Assembly: GCA_964531285.1 (NCBI GenBank)
Contig: CAZHDI010000017.1
Coordinates: forward strand, 1 to 51,427
DNA length: 51,427 nt
Source of the DNA: CAZHDI01 sp964531285
GTDB taxonomy: Bacteria > Pseudomonadota > Alphaproteobacteria > JAJFIK01
Direction of reading: 5' to 3'
Shown: positions 34,653 through 44,300 of the stretch, one piece after another
Position numbering within the stretch: position 1 is the stretch's first letter
Layout of the letters: each line of letters begins with the position of its first letter
Notes under the pieces: generated by a model
The model's input: the letters and a program-made list of their open reading frames with translations, nothing else
Database searches by the model: none
Told to the model about the DNA's origin: nothing
Position numbers and translations under genes: made by a program

Positions 34653-34656
34653 TCGC

Positions 34657-35460
34657 ATGCGCCTGAAAATTTCTCACCAGACGGACTATGTCTACGACCA
34701 GCCGGTGCCTTACGGCCTTCAGGAGCTGCGGATGACGCCGCGCACGGGCCCGGGCCAGACCATTTTGTCCTGGGACTTGTCGATCGAGGGCGGCCAGATC
34801 GAGGCGGAGTTCGACGATCAGCATGGGAACCGGGTTCATCTGCTGGGCTTCGAGCATGGTCTGGAGACCATATCGCTCACCTGTACCGGCGAGGTCGAGA
34901 CCCTCGATCTTGCCGGGATCTTCGGTGCCCATCGCGGCTTTGCGCCGCTTTGGTATTTCAACCGGATCACCGATCTGACCCAGCCGGGCGAGCAGATCCG
35001 CGATCTGGCCGAGTCGATCAGCCGGGACGACGACAATCCAGTGAGGCGTCTGCATGCCCTTTCGGCCACCATTGCCTCTCAGGTGCGGTACGAGACCGGG
35101 CGCACGCATTCCGAAACGACCGCCGAGGACGCGCTCATCGCCGGGGTCGGTGTCTGCCAGGACCACACCCATGTGTTTTTGAGCGCGGCGCGTCTCATGG
35201 GACACCCTGCGCGCTATGTCAGCGGCTATCTCCTGATGGAAGGTGTCGACGTGCAGACCGCCGGCCATGCCTGGGCCGAAGCCTATGTCGCCGATCTCGG
35301 CTGGGTCGGCTTCGATGCCTCAAACGGTATTTCTCCGGATGAGCGCTATGTGCGCCTTGCCACCGGTCTTGATTCTCACGAAGCCGCGCCGATTTCGGGT
35401 ATGCGTTACGGCGCTGGTTCTGAAAGCATGGCCGTGACATTGATGGTGCAGCAGCAATAG
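34657..35460 (+). CDS. Transglutaminase-like cysteine protease family protein (Anbu cluster)
   Basis: A 267-residue protein from the ATG at 34657 (MRLKISHQTDYVYDQPV), the typical family start. The N-terminal bacterial transglutaminase-like domain precedes the catalytic core: Cys in IAGVGVCQDHTHVFLSAARL, His in AGHAWAEAYVADLGWVGFDA, and Asp in the last segment or in the following GISPDERY. Predicted role: peptidase or amide-bond rearrangement on a substrate made by the ATP-grasp protein. Third gene of the cluster. Confidence 0.92.
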   Translation: MRLKISHQTDYVYDQPVPYGLQELRMTPRTGPGQTILSWDLSIEGGQIEAEFDDQHGNRVHLLGFEHGLETISLTCTGEVETLDLAGIFGAHRGFAPLWYFNRITDLTQPGEQIRDLAESISRDDDNPVRRLHALSATIASQVRYETGRTHSETTAEDALIAGVGVCQDHTHVFLSAARLMGHPARYVSGYLLMEGVDVQTAGHAWAEAYVADLGWVGFDASNGISPDERYVRLATGLDSHEAAPISGMRYGAGSESMAVTLMVQQQ

Positions 35461-35518
35461 CCCGGTCCGTGATAGACTCCGGGTATTGGGGTTGTCCGTT
35501 CCTGGGGATTTGGCCGTC

Positions 35519-36274
35519 ATGACCTACTGCGTTGCCTTGCAACTCAAACGCGGGCTCGTTTTCATGTCCGACACGCGCACCAATGCGGGTGTGGATAATG
35601 TGTCGGTGTTCAGCAAAATGTTCACCTGGACCGTGCCCGGCGAGCGGGTCATCACCTTGATGACCGCAGGCAACCTGGCCACGACCCAATCGGTTGTCAG
35701 TCTGCTCGATGAGCGCACCAAGGCGCCGGAGGACCGCAATCCGTCCATCCTGGAAGCGCCGACCATGTTTCAGGTCGCCCGTTTGGTGGGCAACACCCTG
35801 CGCGATATGATCCGCTACAGCGTGCCGGATACGCCCGGCGCCCAGGTGGGCGAGGCGACGTTCGGCGCGACGATGATCCTGGGCGGGCAGATCGCCGGCA
35901 TGGACCAGCGGCTGTTTCTGATTTATCCGGAAGGCAACTTTATCGAGGCCGGTCCCGATACGCCGTTCTTCCAGATCGGCGAGACCAAATACGGCCGGCC
36001 CATCCTGGTGCGGATCTATGAGCCGGATATGAGCTTTGACGATGCGATCAAGCTTTTGCTGGTCTCCTTCGATTCCACGGTTAAAGCCAATCTGTCGGTT
36101 GCCGCGCCCTTCGATGTCCAGGTGATCGAAAAGGACCATCTGGCGGCCGGGCATCAATGCCGGATCGAGGCGGATGACGCGAATTTCGCGGCGCTGTCGG
36201 CACAATGGGGCGATGCCCTGAAGAATGCGTTTCAGACCCTGCCGCGCTATCCGGGGTGCCTGCCGCGGGCGTAA
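35519..36274 (+). CDS. Anbu-type proteasome-like protease
   Basis: A 251-residue NTN-hydrolase of the Anbu (ancestral beta-subunit) class. The ATG at 35519 gives MTYCVALQLKRGLVFMSDTR, so Met removal exposes Thr2 as nucleophile; starting upstream would block this. Further conserved parts: TNAGVDNVSVFSKMF, LMTAGNLATTQSVV and GGQIAGMDQRLFLIYPEGNF. Anbu forms open helical rings rather than closed barrels. Its presence with the ATP-grasp, alpha-E and transglutaminase genes is the standard Anbu cluster; the substrate is not known. Confidence 0.93.
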   Translation: MTYCVALQLKRGLVFMSDTRTNAGVDNVSVFSKMFTWTVPGERVITLMTAGNLATTQSVVSLLDERTKAPEDRNPSILEAPTMFQVARLVGNTLRDMIRYSVPDTPGAQVGEATFGATMILGGQIAGMDQRLFLIYPEGNFIEAGPDTPFFQIGETKYGRPILVRIYEPDMSFDDAIKLLLVSFDSTVKANLSVAAPFDVQVIEKDHLAAGHQCRIEADDANFAALSAQWGDALKNAFQTLPRYPGCLPRA

Positions 36275-36310
36275 CGCGCGGGTCGCCCGTCCGCACAAGG
36301 AGGACAGTCC

Positions 36311-37864
36311 GTGTCGACCATCGATGAATACGCGGGCCGGCCCTTCGGCACGCTCAGCGATCTGATCCGCCTCCAGGCGCAGGCCCGGCCGTCCCACCCC
36401 GCGGTGATCTGCGAGGGCGAGCATCTGGACTATGCCGGGTTCGACCGGCTTATCGACCGGGTCGCGGCGGCACTTCAGCGCGACGGCGTGATGCCGGGCG
36501 ATATCGTGTCGATCTGTTCGTTGAGTTCTATCGCCTATACGGCTGTTTTTCTCGGCACGTTACGGGCGGGCGCCGCCATTGCCCCCTTGGCGCCGTCGGC
36601 CACCCCGGAGCAACTCAAGACGATGATCGCCGACTGCGGCGCGCGTCATTTGTTTCTGGACCGTGAGATCGCGCTGCATCTGGCGCCGGTCATGGGTACG
36701 TTGAGCGCCGAGCCGGTCGCGCTGGAGCCCGGCGCGCCGGGGACCCCGTTCGAGGACTGGCTGGCGCCGGAGGGCGCGCGGCCCGCGCCGGTCGAGATCG
36801 ATCCCGATCAGCCGTTCAACATCATCTATTCCTCGGGGACGACGGGAACGCCGAAGGGCATCGTTCAGCCGCACCGGATGCGCTGGCATCAGATTAGCCG
36901 CATGGGGACGGCCGGCTACGGCGCCCATGCGGTGGCGATTTTGTCCACGCCGCTCTATTCCAATACAACGCTGGTGAGTTTTATTCCCGCGCTGGCAGGC
37001 GGCGGGACGGTCGTCCTGATGCGGAAATTCGATGCGCGGACGTTTCTTGAGCTATGCCAAACCCATCGGGTGACCCACGCCATGCTGGTGCCGGTGCAGT
37101 ATCGCCGCATTCTGGATGTGCCGGACTTCGACAGTTTCGATCTGTCGAGCTTTGAGATGAAATACTGCACGTCGGCGCCGTTTCCGGCCGAGCATAAGGC
37201 CGAAGTTTTGCGGCGCTGGCCGGGCGGGCTGACCGAGTTTTACGGGATGACCGAGGGCGGCGGCAGTTGCGCGCTGCTGGCCCATGAGCATCCCGACAAG
37301 CTGCACACGGTCGGCCAGCCGATCCAGGGCCATGAGATCCGCATCATCGACCCTGACGGCAACAGCCTGCCGCCCGGTGAGGTCGGCGAGATCGTCGGGC
37401 GCTCGTCGTCGATCATGATCGGCTATCACAATCAGCCCGCCAAAACCGCCGAGGCGGAATGGTACAGCCCGGAGGGTGAGCGGTTCATCCGGACCGGCGA
37501 TCTCGGCGCCATGGACGAGGAGGGGTTTGTCACCCTGATCGGCCGGAAGAAGGACATGATCATCTCCGGCGGGTTCAATATCTATCCGGTGGATATCGAA
37601 CAGGTGCTTGTCGCCCATCCCTTCGTGCGCGAAGCCGCGGTGGTCGGCGTGCCCTCGGTTCGGTGGGGCGAGACGCCGGTGGCTTTCGTGACCCTGGAGG
37701 CCGGAACGGCGCTCGCTCCGGAGGAGCTGCGCGAATGGGCCAACGGCCAGCTCAACAAGACCCAGCGCCTCGCTGAGATCCGGGTGATCGACGTCCTGCC
37801 CCGCAGCGCCATTGGCAAGGTTCTCAAACGCGAGCTTCAGGATGCTTATGCCAATGGTGCGTGA
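36311..37864 (+). CDS. Acyl-CoA synthetase (AMP-dependent ligase)
   Basis: A 517-residue ANL-superfamily enzyme, full length. The start is GTG 36311, preceded by AAGGAGGACAGTCC. Motifs in order: YSSGTTGTPKGIV (P-loop A3), EFYGMTEGGG (A5), RTGDLG (A7), GRKKDMI (A8) and SAIGKVLKREL with the C-terminal catalytic Lys. It activates a carboxylic acid as acyl-AMP and then acyl-CoA in the cytosol. The acid is not predictable; a long-chain, aromatic or terpenoid acid would fit the region. Convergent with the SDR ending at 37889. Confidence 0.92.
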   Translation: MSTIDEYAGRPFGTLSDLIRLQAQARPSHPAVICEGEHLDYAGFDRLIDRVAAALQRDGVMPGDIVSICSLSSIAYTAVFLGTLRAGAAIAPLAPSATPEQLKTMIADCGARHLFLDREIALHLAPVMGTLSAEPVALEPGAPGTPFEDWLAPEGARPAPVEIDPDQPFNIIYSSGTTGTPKGIVQPHRMRWHQISRMGTAGYGAHAVAILSTPLYSNTTLVSFIPALAGGGTVVLMRKFDARTFLELCQTHRVTHAMLVPVQYRRILDVPDFDSFDLSSFEMKYCTSAPFPAEHKAEVLRRWPGGLTEFYGMTEGGGSCALLAHEHPDKLHTVGQPIQGHEIRIIDPDGNSLPPGEVGEIVGRSSSIMIGYHNQPAKTAEAEWYSPEGERFIRTGDLGAMDEEGFVTLIGRKKDMIISGGFNIYPVDIEQVLVAHPFVREAAVVGVPSVRWGETPVAFVTLEAGTALAPEELREWANGQLNKTQRLAEIRVIDVLPRSAIGKVLKRELQDAYANGA

Positions 37865-37888
37865 CGGCTGGGACGGCGAGGTCGCGGC

Positions 37889-38653
37889 TCAGATCTGATA
37901 CTGCTGATTGAGGCGCTGCATGCCCCGGATCCAACGCTCGTAATTGTTCGCCTTGCGCTGCATGTAATCCAGAACCTCCGGATGCGGCAGAATGAGAAAC
38001 TCCTCATTCTTAATCGCCCGCGCGCAGGCGGCCGCCACATCCTCCGGTTCGATCATTCCATCAACGCTCGCCACGCCGTCCTCATTGCCCGCCGTCATCT
38101 TGGTGCGGACCGCCTGGGGACACAGGACCGAGACCTTCAACCCCTGCTCGCCATAGGTGATCGCCAGCCACTCGGCCAAAGCCACGGCTGCGTGTTTGGT
38201 GACCGCGTAGGGCGCTGACCCGATCTGGGAGAGGAGGCCCGCGGCCGATGCGGTGTTGAGAAGATAACCGCCGCCCCGCGCGAGCATGCGCGGCACGAGA
38301 TGCCGGGCGGCCCAGACATGCGCCATCAGATTGACGTCCCAGATCAGCTGCCATTGCTCATTGGGGACTTCAGGACCGCCGGCAAACCCGATGCCGGCAT
38401 TGGATACGAACAGATCGATGGCGCCGTGATCGGCTTCGACCGTCTCGATCAGAGTGCGGATATCTTCTTCCCGGGACACATCGGTCACGAAAGCGGGACC
38501 GGATACGCGGTCGGCCACGGCGTCCACGCCGTCCTTGTCCATGTCCGCGCATATGACGAGTTTGGCCCCGTCCTGATGAAACCGGTGCGCGAGCGCCCGG
38601 CCGATGCCGCTGGCCGCGCCTGTGACGACAACAACGCTGTTTTCGATGTTCAT
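37889..38653 (-). CDS. Short-chain dehydrogenase/reductase
   Basis: A 254-residue classical SDR. Rossmann motif TGAASGIGRA (residues 11-20), SNAGIG, Ser in TASAAG and the catalytic pair in YAVTKHA (Tyr-x3-Lys) are all present. The long C-terminal segment (MQRKANNYERWIRGMQRLN) is shared by SDRs near acyl-CoA catabolism genes. It is probably NAD-dependent and oxidises a hydroxyacyl or alcohol intermediate (inferred). It diverges from a second, atypical SDR at 38788. Confidence 0.9.
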   Translation of the reverse strand: MNIENSVVVVTGAASGIGRALAHRFHQDGAKLVICADMDKDGVDAVADRVSGPAFVTDVSREEDIRTLIETVEADHGAIDLFVSNAGIGFAGGPEVPNEQWQLIWDVNLMAHVWAARHLVPRMLARGGGYLLNTASAAGLLSQIGSAPYAVTKHAAVALAEWLAITYGEQGLKVSVLCPQAVRTKMTAGNEDGVASVDGMIEPEDVAAACARAIKNEEFLILPHPEVLDYMQRKANNYERWIRGMQRLNQQYQI

Positions 38654-38787
38654 GGACCGTGTCCTCCCTCAATGCCTGTCGGTCTGATTTGACTGTAAGC
38701 ATTGCGCAGTCATGGGCCGGTCTGCAACCATGGATCCTTGGACCGACAACCCGCCCGGCGTGGACCGGGTCAGACAAGGACAGCATC

Positions 38788-39504
38788 ATGAAAACGGCGG
38801 TGATTATCGGCGTCGGGCCGGAGCGGGGCCTCGGGGCGAAGTTGTGCCGGCGCTTCGCCGGGCACGGGCTGCATGTGCTGGTCGCGGGGCGGACCCAGGC
38901 GTCCCTCGATACCGTGGTGGCCGGGATCCGCAGTGACGGCGGCAGCGCCGAAGCGGTCGTGGCCGACGCCACCCAGGAAGCCGATATCGCGGCGCTTTTC
39001 GAGGCCGCGGGCGAGGGGCTCACCCTAGCGATCTACAATGCCGGCAACAACACGCCGGGCCGGATCGAGGACATGGACGCGGCCTATTTCGAGGCAAGCT
39101 GGCGGATCAGTTGTTTCGGCGGGTTCCTGTTCGGCCGCGAAGCCGTCCGGCGCATGAAGCCCCTGGGTGGCGGGACGCTTCTGTTCACCGGCGCCAGCGC
39201 GTCCTTGCGCGGCCGGCCGATGTTCGGGGCGTTCAATGCGGCCAAGGGCGCGCTGCGCAATCTGGCCCAGGCGATGGCCAAGGAATATGCCGCAGACGGC
39301 ATACATGTGGGCCATGTGGTGATCGACGGGGCCATTGCCGGTGACAAGGTCATGACCCGCTATCCGGACTATGCCGCCAAGCTGGGCGAGGACGGTATGA
39401 TCGACCTCGACGGCATTGTCGATACCTACGAGTTCCTATACCGCCAGCCGCGCCGGGCCTGGAGCTTCGAGATCGATGTGCGGACATTCGCCGAGAGTTG
39501 GTAA
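38788..39504 (+). CDS. Atypical SDR family protein without catalytic Tyr
   Basis: A 238-residue SDR-fold protein from the ATG at 38788. The nucleotide loop is GVGPERGLGAKL rather than TGxxxGIG, and NNAG is replaced by YNAGNN. In the active-site segment (FGAFNAAKGALRNLAQAMAK) the expected Tyr is Phe while the Lys is kept, and a Ser remains in GASAS. Either it uses a different acid or it is not a classical oxidoreductase. It is followed by a nitroreductase gene 39 bp downstream, probably one operon. Confidence 0.87.
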   Translation: MKTAVIIGVGPERGLGAKLCRRFAGHGLHVLVAGRTQASLDTVVAGIRSDGGSAEAVVADATQEADIAALFEAAGEGLTLAIYNAGNNTPGRIEDMDAAYFEASWRISCFGGFLFGREAVRRMKPLGGGTLLFTGASASLRGRPMFGAFNAAKGALRNLAQAMAKEYAADGIHVGHVVIDGAIAGDKVMTRYPDYAAKLGEDGMIDLDGIVDTYEFLYRQPRRAWSFEIDVRTFAESW

Positions 39505-39543
39505 CCAAGCGCTGCGCGCGGGTGTCACGGTGGAGAACGGATT

Positions 39544-40224
39544 ATGACGTATGATGAGATTGTGCTCGGGCGCCGGAGCATTCGCGGATATAAGCCCGAT
39601 CCCGTGCCCAAGGCTCTCATCAAGGAGGTGCTGACGCTGGCGATGCGGGCCCCCTCATCCTACAATACTCAGCCCTGGAACTTTTATGTGGTCGCGGGCG
39701 AGGCTCTCGACCGGATCCGCGCAGGCAACACGGAGCGCACCCTGGCCGGTGTGCCGGACTCGCGGGAGTTCCGCAGCCACGGGGCCTATGATGGCGCGCA
39801 CCGGGAGCGTCAGATCGAAGTTGCCAAGCAGCTGTTCGGGGCGATGGGCATCGAGCGGCATGACAAGGCCGGCCGTCAGGATTGGGTGATGCGCGGCTTT
39901 CGGCAATTCGATGCGCCGGTGTCCATCGTGGTGACCTATGACCGGTCGATCCATGGCGGCGATATCGCGCCGTTCGATTGCGGGGCGGTGACGAATGCCA
40001 TTGTCAACGCGGCCTGGTCGCGAGGCCTGGGCTGCGTGATCAACAGCCAGGGCATCATGCAGTCGCCCGTGGTGCGCGAGTGTGCGGGCATCGCGGACGA
40101 TCAGGTCATCATGATCTGCATCGCCATGGGGTTCCCGGACGACAGCTTCCCCGCCAACGCGGTGGTCTCGCGGCGCAAACCGGTGGACGAGGCCACGGTT
40201 TTCGTGGGTTTCGACGACGACTGA
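39544..40224 (+). CDS. Nitroreductase family protein (FMN-dependent)
   Basis: A 226-residue nitroreductase-fold protein with the N-terminal FMN-phosphate motif RRSIRGY, APSSYNTQPWNFYVV, and the C-terminal segment GLGCVINSQGIMQSPVVREC followed by AMGFPDD. These dimeric flavoenzymes reduce nitroaromatics, quinones or enones with NAD(P)H. It is complete in length and downstream of the atypical SDR on the same strand. The substrate is not deducible. Confidence 0.9.
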   Translation: MTYDEIVLGRRSIRGYKPDPVPKALIKEVLTLAMRAPSSYNTQPWNFYVVAGEALDRIRAGNTERTLAGVPDSREFRSHGAYDGAHRERQIEVAKQLFGAMGIERHDKAGRQDWVMRGFRQFDAPVSIVVTYDRSIHGGDIAPFDCGAVTNAIVNAAWSRGLGCVINSQGIMQSPVVRECAGIADDQVIMICIAMGFPDDSFPANAVVSRRKPVDEATVFVGFDDD

Positions 40225-40311
40225 GGCCGTCCGTGACCGCGCGCACAAGCGAATCTTCAACAGTTTCCCCTACCATGACGCTGTGGGCGGCATGGCAACG
40301 GGAACCGGACG

Positions 40312-40698
40312 ATGGCGATAGGGAACGGTGCGGCCGGCGCTGTCTTGGCGGCGATGGTGCTGGCTCTGAGCGGCACGGCACAGGCCAACGGCAGTTCCGT
40401 CGTCCGGATCAAGCTGGCCGGGACCCTGGCACCGGTCTGTACCGGACTGGCCGATAAGGAGCCGGGATCCGGTGCCCCATCCGCTCATCCAACGGCCTGC
40501 AATTATCCGGGCACGGTCAGGATCGAGGACGGCACGGGGCCGCTCCCGCAGGACGGGGACGCCCGTCTCGATACACTGACGCCCACTCTGATGCTGCGGT
40601 CGGCCCGGTCCGAGACCGGTTGGATCGCCATGCCGGGCGCTGCGCGCTTCGATGCGGGAGAAACCGGGATTCTGGTGCGGACCGTCACGCCCAATTGA
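40312..40698 (+). CDS. Small exported hypothetical protein
   Basis: A 128-residue protein with a clean Sec signal (MAIGNGAAGAVLAAMVLALS, cleavage near AQA-NG). The mature part starts SSVVRIKLAGTLAPVCTGLA and has two cysteines in this region, possibly a disulfide. The strand-like pattern weakly suggests a pilin or spore-coat-U-type beta sandwich, but I do not assign it. It lies beside a convergent spore-coat-U-like remnant (40712-40813), which makes a common origin in a disrupted pilus locus possible. Confidence 0.55.
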   Translation: MAIGNGAAGAVLAAMVLALSGTAQANGSSVVRIKLAGTLAPVCTGLADKEPGSGAPSAHPTACNYPGTVRIEDGTGPLPQDGDARLDTLTPTLMLRSARSETGWIAMPGAARFDAGETGILVRTVTPN

Positions 40699-40711
40699 TC
40701 CGGTCGTGCGC

Positions 40712-40813
40712 TTATTGCAGCAGCACAACATCGATGGTGATCGTGTCGCGGTATGACCCTGCGGGCCGGCCCGAGACATCGCCGATCTGGACGATCAGTT
40801 CATGGGATTGGTT
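40712..40813 (-). pseudogene. 3' remnant of a spore coat U/CsuA-type pilin gene
   Basis: On the minus strand this reads NQSHELIVQIGDVSGRPAGS then YRDTITIDVVLLQ and TAA at 40712. The tail pattern AGSYxDTITIxV is that of SCPU/Csu pilin domains, whose last strand ends the protein. Upstream (higher coordinates) the frame runs into the antisense of the truncated TetR gene, so the N-terminal part is missing. Identified by motif resemblance only. Confidence 0.4.
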
Positions 40814-40820
40814 CCGGACC

Positions 40821-41357
40821 GAGGCGGACGCCGCCGGCGGCATGATCAACTACTATTTTGGAAATAAGAAAGCGCTCTGGGAAACGGTCGTGGAGTCCAT
40901 GGTCGACCGGTTTTGCCGGGAAGTCACCTATCCCGTCGATGGCGTGTGCCAAGACGACGACAAGGCTCAATTCGTGGCCTTCACCCGCAATTACGTCCGG
41001 TATTGCGCCGCCAATCCGCTGCATACACGGATTATCGTTCAGGCCAGCCTTTCGGCCGATGAGAAGTTCTCCAATCTGCCCGCCCAATTCGTTCAGATCT
41101 ACCACGATCAATTGGGCGGACTCCTGGACCGTCTCATGGCGGCGGGCGATCTGCCACGCCTGCCGACATTATCATTCGCGCATCTTTATGTGGGGGCCTG
41201 TCAGGGCGTTTTTCTGTTCGGCGCTCACCCGACAGCATCGGTGACATCGCCCGATGCGCAGGACGTGGACGCGCTTGTAGACGCGCATATCGAAGCGGTG
41301 CTTGCTGGCTTCCTGAGGACTGAGCGGCACACGGATCGCCGCCGGGCGCGCGCCTGA
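40821..41357 (+). pseudogene. TetR-family regulator lacking its DNA-binding N-terminus
   Basis: Homologous sequence begins abruptly inside the helix-turn-helix (EADAAGGMINYYFGNKKALW) and continues as a complete C-terminal ligand-binding domain to TGA at 41355. The in-frame sequence upstream is antisense to the pilin remnant and not TetR-like, so roughly the first 35-40 residues, including most of the recognition unit, were lost by deletion or rearrangement. The first Met is at 40842. The product could at most be a ligand-binding protein. It precedes the RND operon, in convergent orientation. Confidence 0.75.
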
Positions 41358-41369
41358 CCGAGCGGAGCG

Positions 41370-44300
41370 CTAGGCCGTCTGAGCCGCGGCGATGGATGCT
41401 TCGCTGTTCCTGCGCCGCCGTTTGTCACTGGCGAACAGGGAATAGAGCACCGGCGTGGCAATCAGCGTAAAGAGCGTTCCAATCAGCATGCCGCCGACCA
41501 GCACAAAGCCGATGGAATTGCGTGCGCCCGCGCCGGGCCCCGAGACCAGGATCAGCGGCAGATGGCCGACCACGGTGGCGATCGTCGTCATCAAAACCGG
41601 ACGCAGGCGGACCATGGCGGCCTCCCGTGCGGCCGTGAACCGGCTGCGCCCCTGCTCCTGGAGCACATTGGCGAATTCCACGATCAGAATACCGTTCTTT
41701 GCCACGAGGCCGACAAGGGTGATCAGGCCGATCTGCGTAAAGATATTGATGGTCGCGAAATCGGTGAAGGTGAACATCAGCGCGCCCGACAAGGCGAGCG
41801 GCACCGACCCGAACAGCACCACCAACGGGTCCCGGAAACTCTGGAATTGCGCCGCCAGAAGGAGATAAACCGCGACGATGGAAATCGCCAACACGCCGGC
41901 CAGGGTCTGCCCTTCGCTGCGGATCTGGCGGGACTCGCCCGCATAGTCCACGCCATAGGTCGCAGGCAGAATATCCGCCGCCGCCTCTTCAAGTGTGGCG
42001 AGGCCGGTTTCCTTGGTCGTGCCCGGCACGAGACCGCCGAACACCCGAAAGGCGTTGAGTTGCTGGAACCGGCCAAGGGCGCGTGGAACGGTCTCATCGA
42101 CCAGCCGGGCCATGGACGACAGCGGCAGCAGCGCTCCGTCCGGCGTTCGGATCTGGATGAGATCAAGGGTCGCGGGCGACAGGCGCTGCGCATCCTCAAG
42201 CTGCGGTATGACCTTATAGGACCGGCCCTGATAATCGAACCGGCTGACATGGGCACCGGCCAGGAACACGCCGAGCTGGCCCGCCACATCGGCCGCCGTC
42301 ATACCGAGATCGGCGATCCGGTCCCGGTCGAGATCGAGGCGCGTGGCGCCGCGGTCGATCTTGAGGTCGGTATCGGCAAAGATGAACCGCCCGCTCTCAT
42401 TGGCGGCCCTTACCAGGGCTTCGGCATAGGGGAGCATCCGGTCGGGTGGGTCGGTCGACAGCACCACGAGTTCCACGTCGTAATTGCCGGCATTGGGCAG
42501 GGCCGAGGGCAGGATCGGGAACACCCGGATTCCCGGCTGATCGCTCACCGAGAAAAACACCGTCTGCAGAAGATCCGGGGCCGTGACGCTGCGTTCCTTC
42601 CACGGCACGAGTTCAAGCCCGCCGAAGCCGCCTTCCGCGGTGCGGACCGACCACACATAATCCGCGCCATCGGTTTCCAGAAGCCGCTCGACGGTTTCGT
42701 TGGCGTAAGCGACGGTGTAATCCAGCGAGGCGTCCGGCGCCGATTGCAGGACCACATTGATCGACCCCTGATCTTCCACCGGCGCCAGCTCGCGCAAGGA
42801 AAACATGTAAAGCAGCGGGGCAATGGCGATGGTCGCAACCGCGAACAAGAGGACAGGGCCGCGATAGGCAAGGGCAGTGTCGAGCACCGGTTCGTAAATC
42901 CGCCGTATGCGGGCGAACATGGCCGCGGACCCCCGGGCGACACGGCCTTGATCCCGGTCGGTGGCGAGCGCCGCGCTCATGGCCGGCGACAGCGTGAGCG
43001 CGACAACGCCTGAAACCATTACCGCGACGGCGAGCGTGAAAGCGAATTCCTTGAACAACGCGCCGGTCAGCCCGCCGAGAAAGCCGATGGGCGCATAGAC
43101 CGCGGCCAATGTCACCGTCATCGAGATGATGGGAAAGAACAGTTGGCGGACGGTCATCAGGGCGGCCTCGGTCCGGGGCTTGCCGTCACGCACATGGCGG
43201 ATGGTGTTTTCAACAACCACGATGGCATCGTCAACGACCAGACCGACCGCCAGCACGATGGCCAGGATTGTCAAAAGATTGAGCGAAAAGCCCATGGCCG
43301 CCATCGCCGCGACGGCCCCCAGAAGCGAGATCGGAATCGCCACCAAGGGGACCATGGCCGTGCGGACCGAACCGAGGAACAGCACGACGACGAGGCCGAC
43401 GATCAGAATCGTTTCCATCAAGGTGATGACGATCTCGGTCAGGGCATCGCGCGTGTAAAGCGTGCCGTCATAGGCGGTCTCGATGCGGATGTCGCGCGGC
43501 GCGGCGGCCCGGGCGGTGTCCAGTGCCTCATAGAGGGCGGCGGCCAGATCGAGTTCGTTGGCGCCGACCGCCGGCCAGACCGACAGATAAACCGCTTCCG
43601 TCGTATCGATCCGCACATCGAGGCTGGCTTCTTCGGATGCCAGTTCGATCCGGGCCACGTCGGAGAGCCGCACGGTCGAGCCGTTCTCGCGCCTGAGCAC
43701 GATCCGCTCGAAATCTTCCGGACGCTTGAGCACCGTGTCGGCGCGCAGATCGGTTTCGATGCTTGCGTTCTCCGCCGACCCGATGGGGGCCACGAGATTG
43801 TTCCGGGTGAGAGCGGTCCGCACCTCGTCGGCGCTGATATTGAATCCGGCGAGCTTGACCGGATCGAGCCAGACGCGCATGGCCGGGGGGCGCGCGCCTT
43901 CAAGCCCGATACGCTGCACGCCCGGCAGCGACGACAGGGCCGGCTGCACTTCGCGTGCCAGATATTCGGTGACTTCCGCCCGGCTGCGCTGGTCCGAGGT
44001 CACGGCGATGTAAAAGGTCGCCTGCGGACGGTCGGCGCGGCGCACCTCGATGGCCGGCGGTTCGGCTTCCGCCGGGAGATCCGAGGCGATGGCATCGAGT
44101 TGGGCGGACACCTGCGACAGGGCCGCCGGCGGATCGGCATCGAATTCCAGCCAGACCGTGACCGTGGACAGGCCCGCCGTGGTCAGACTGTCCACATAAT
44201 CGACGTTCGGCACGGCGGCGACGGCGCGTTCAACGGGTTCGGTGACGAAGCCTTTCACATCCTCGGCCGATGCGCCGACAAAGCTGGTCGTGATGACAAG

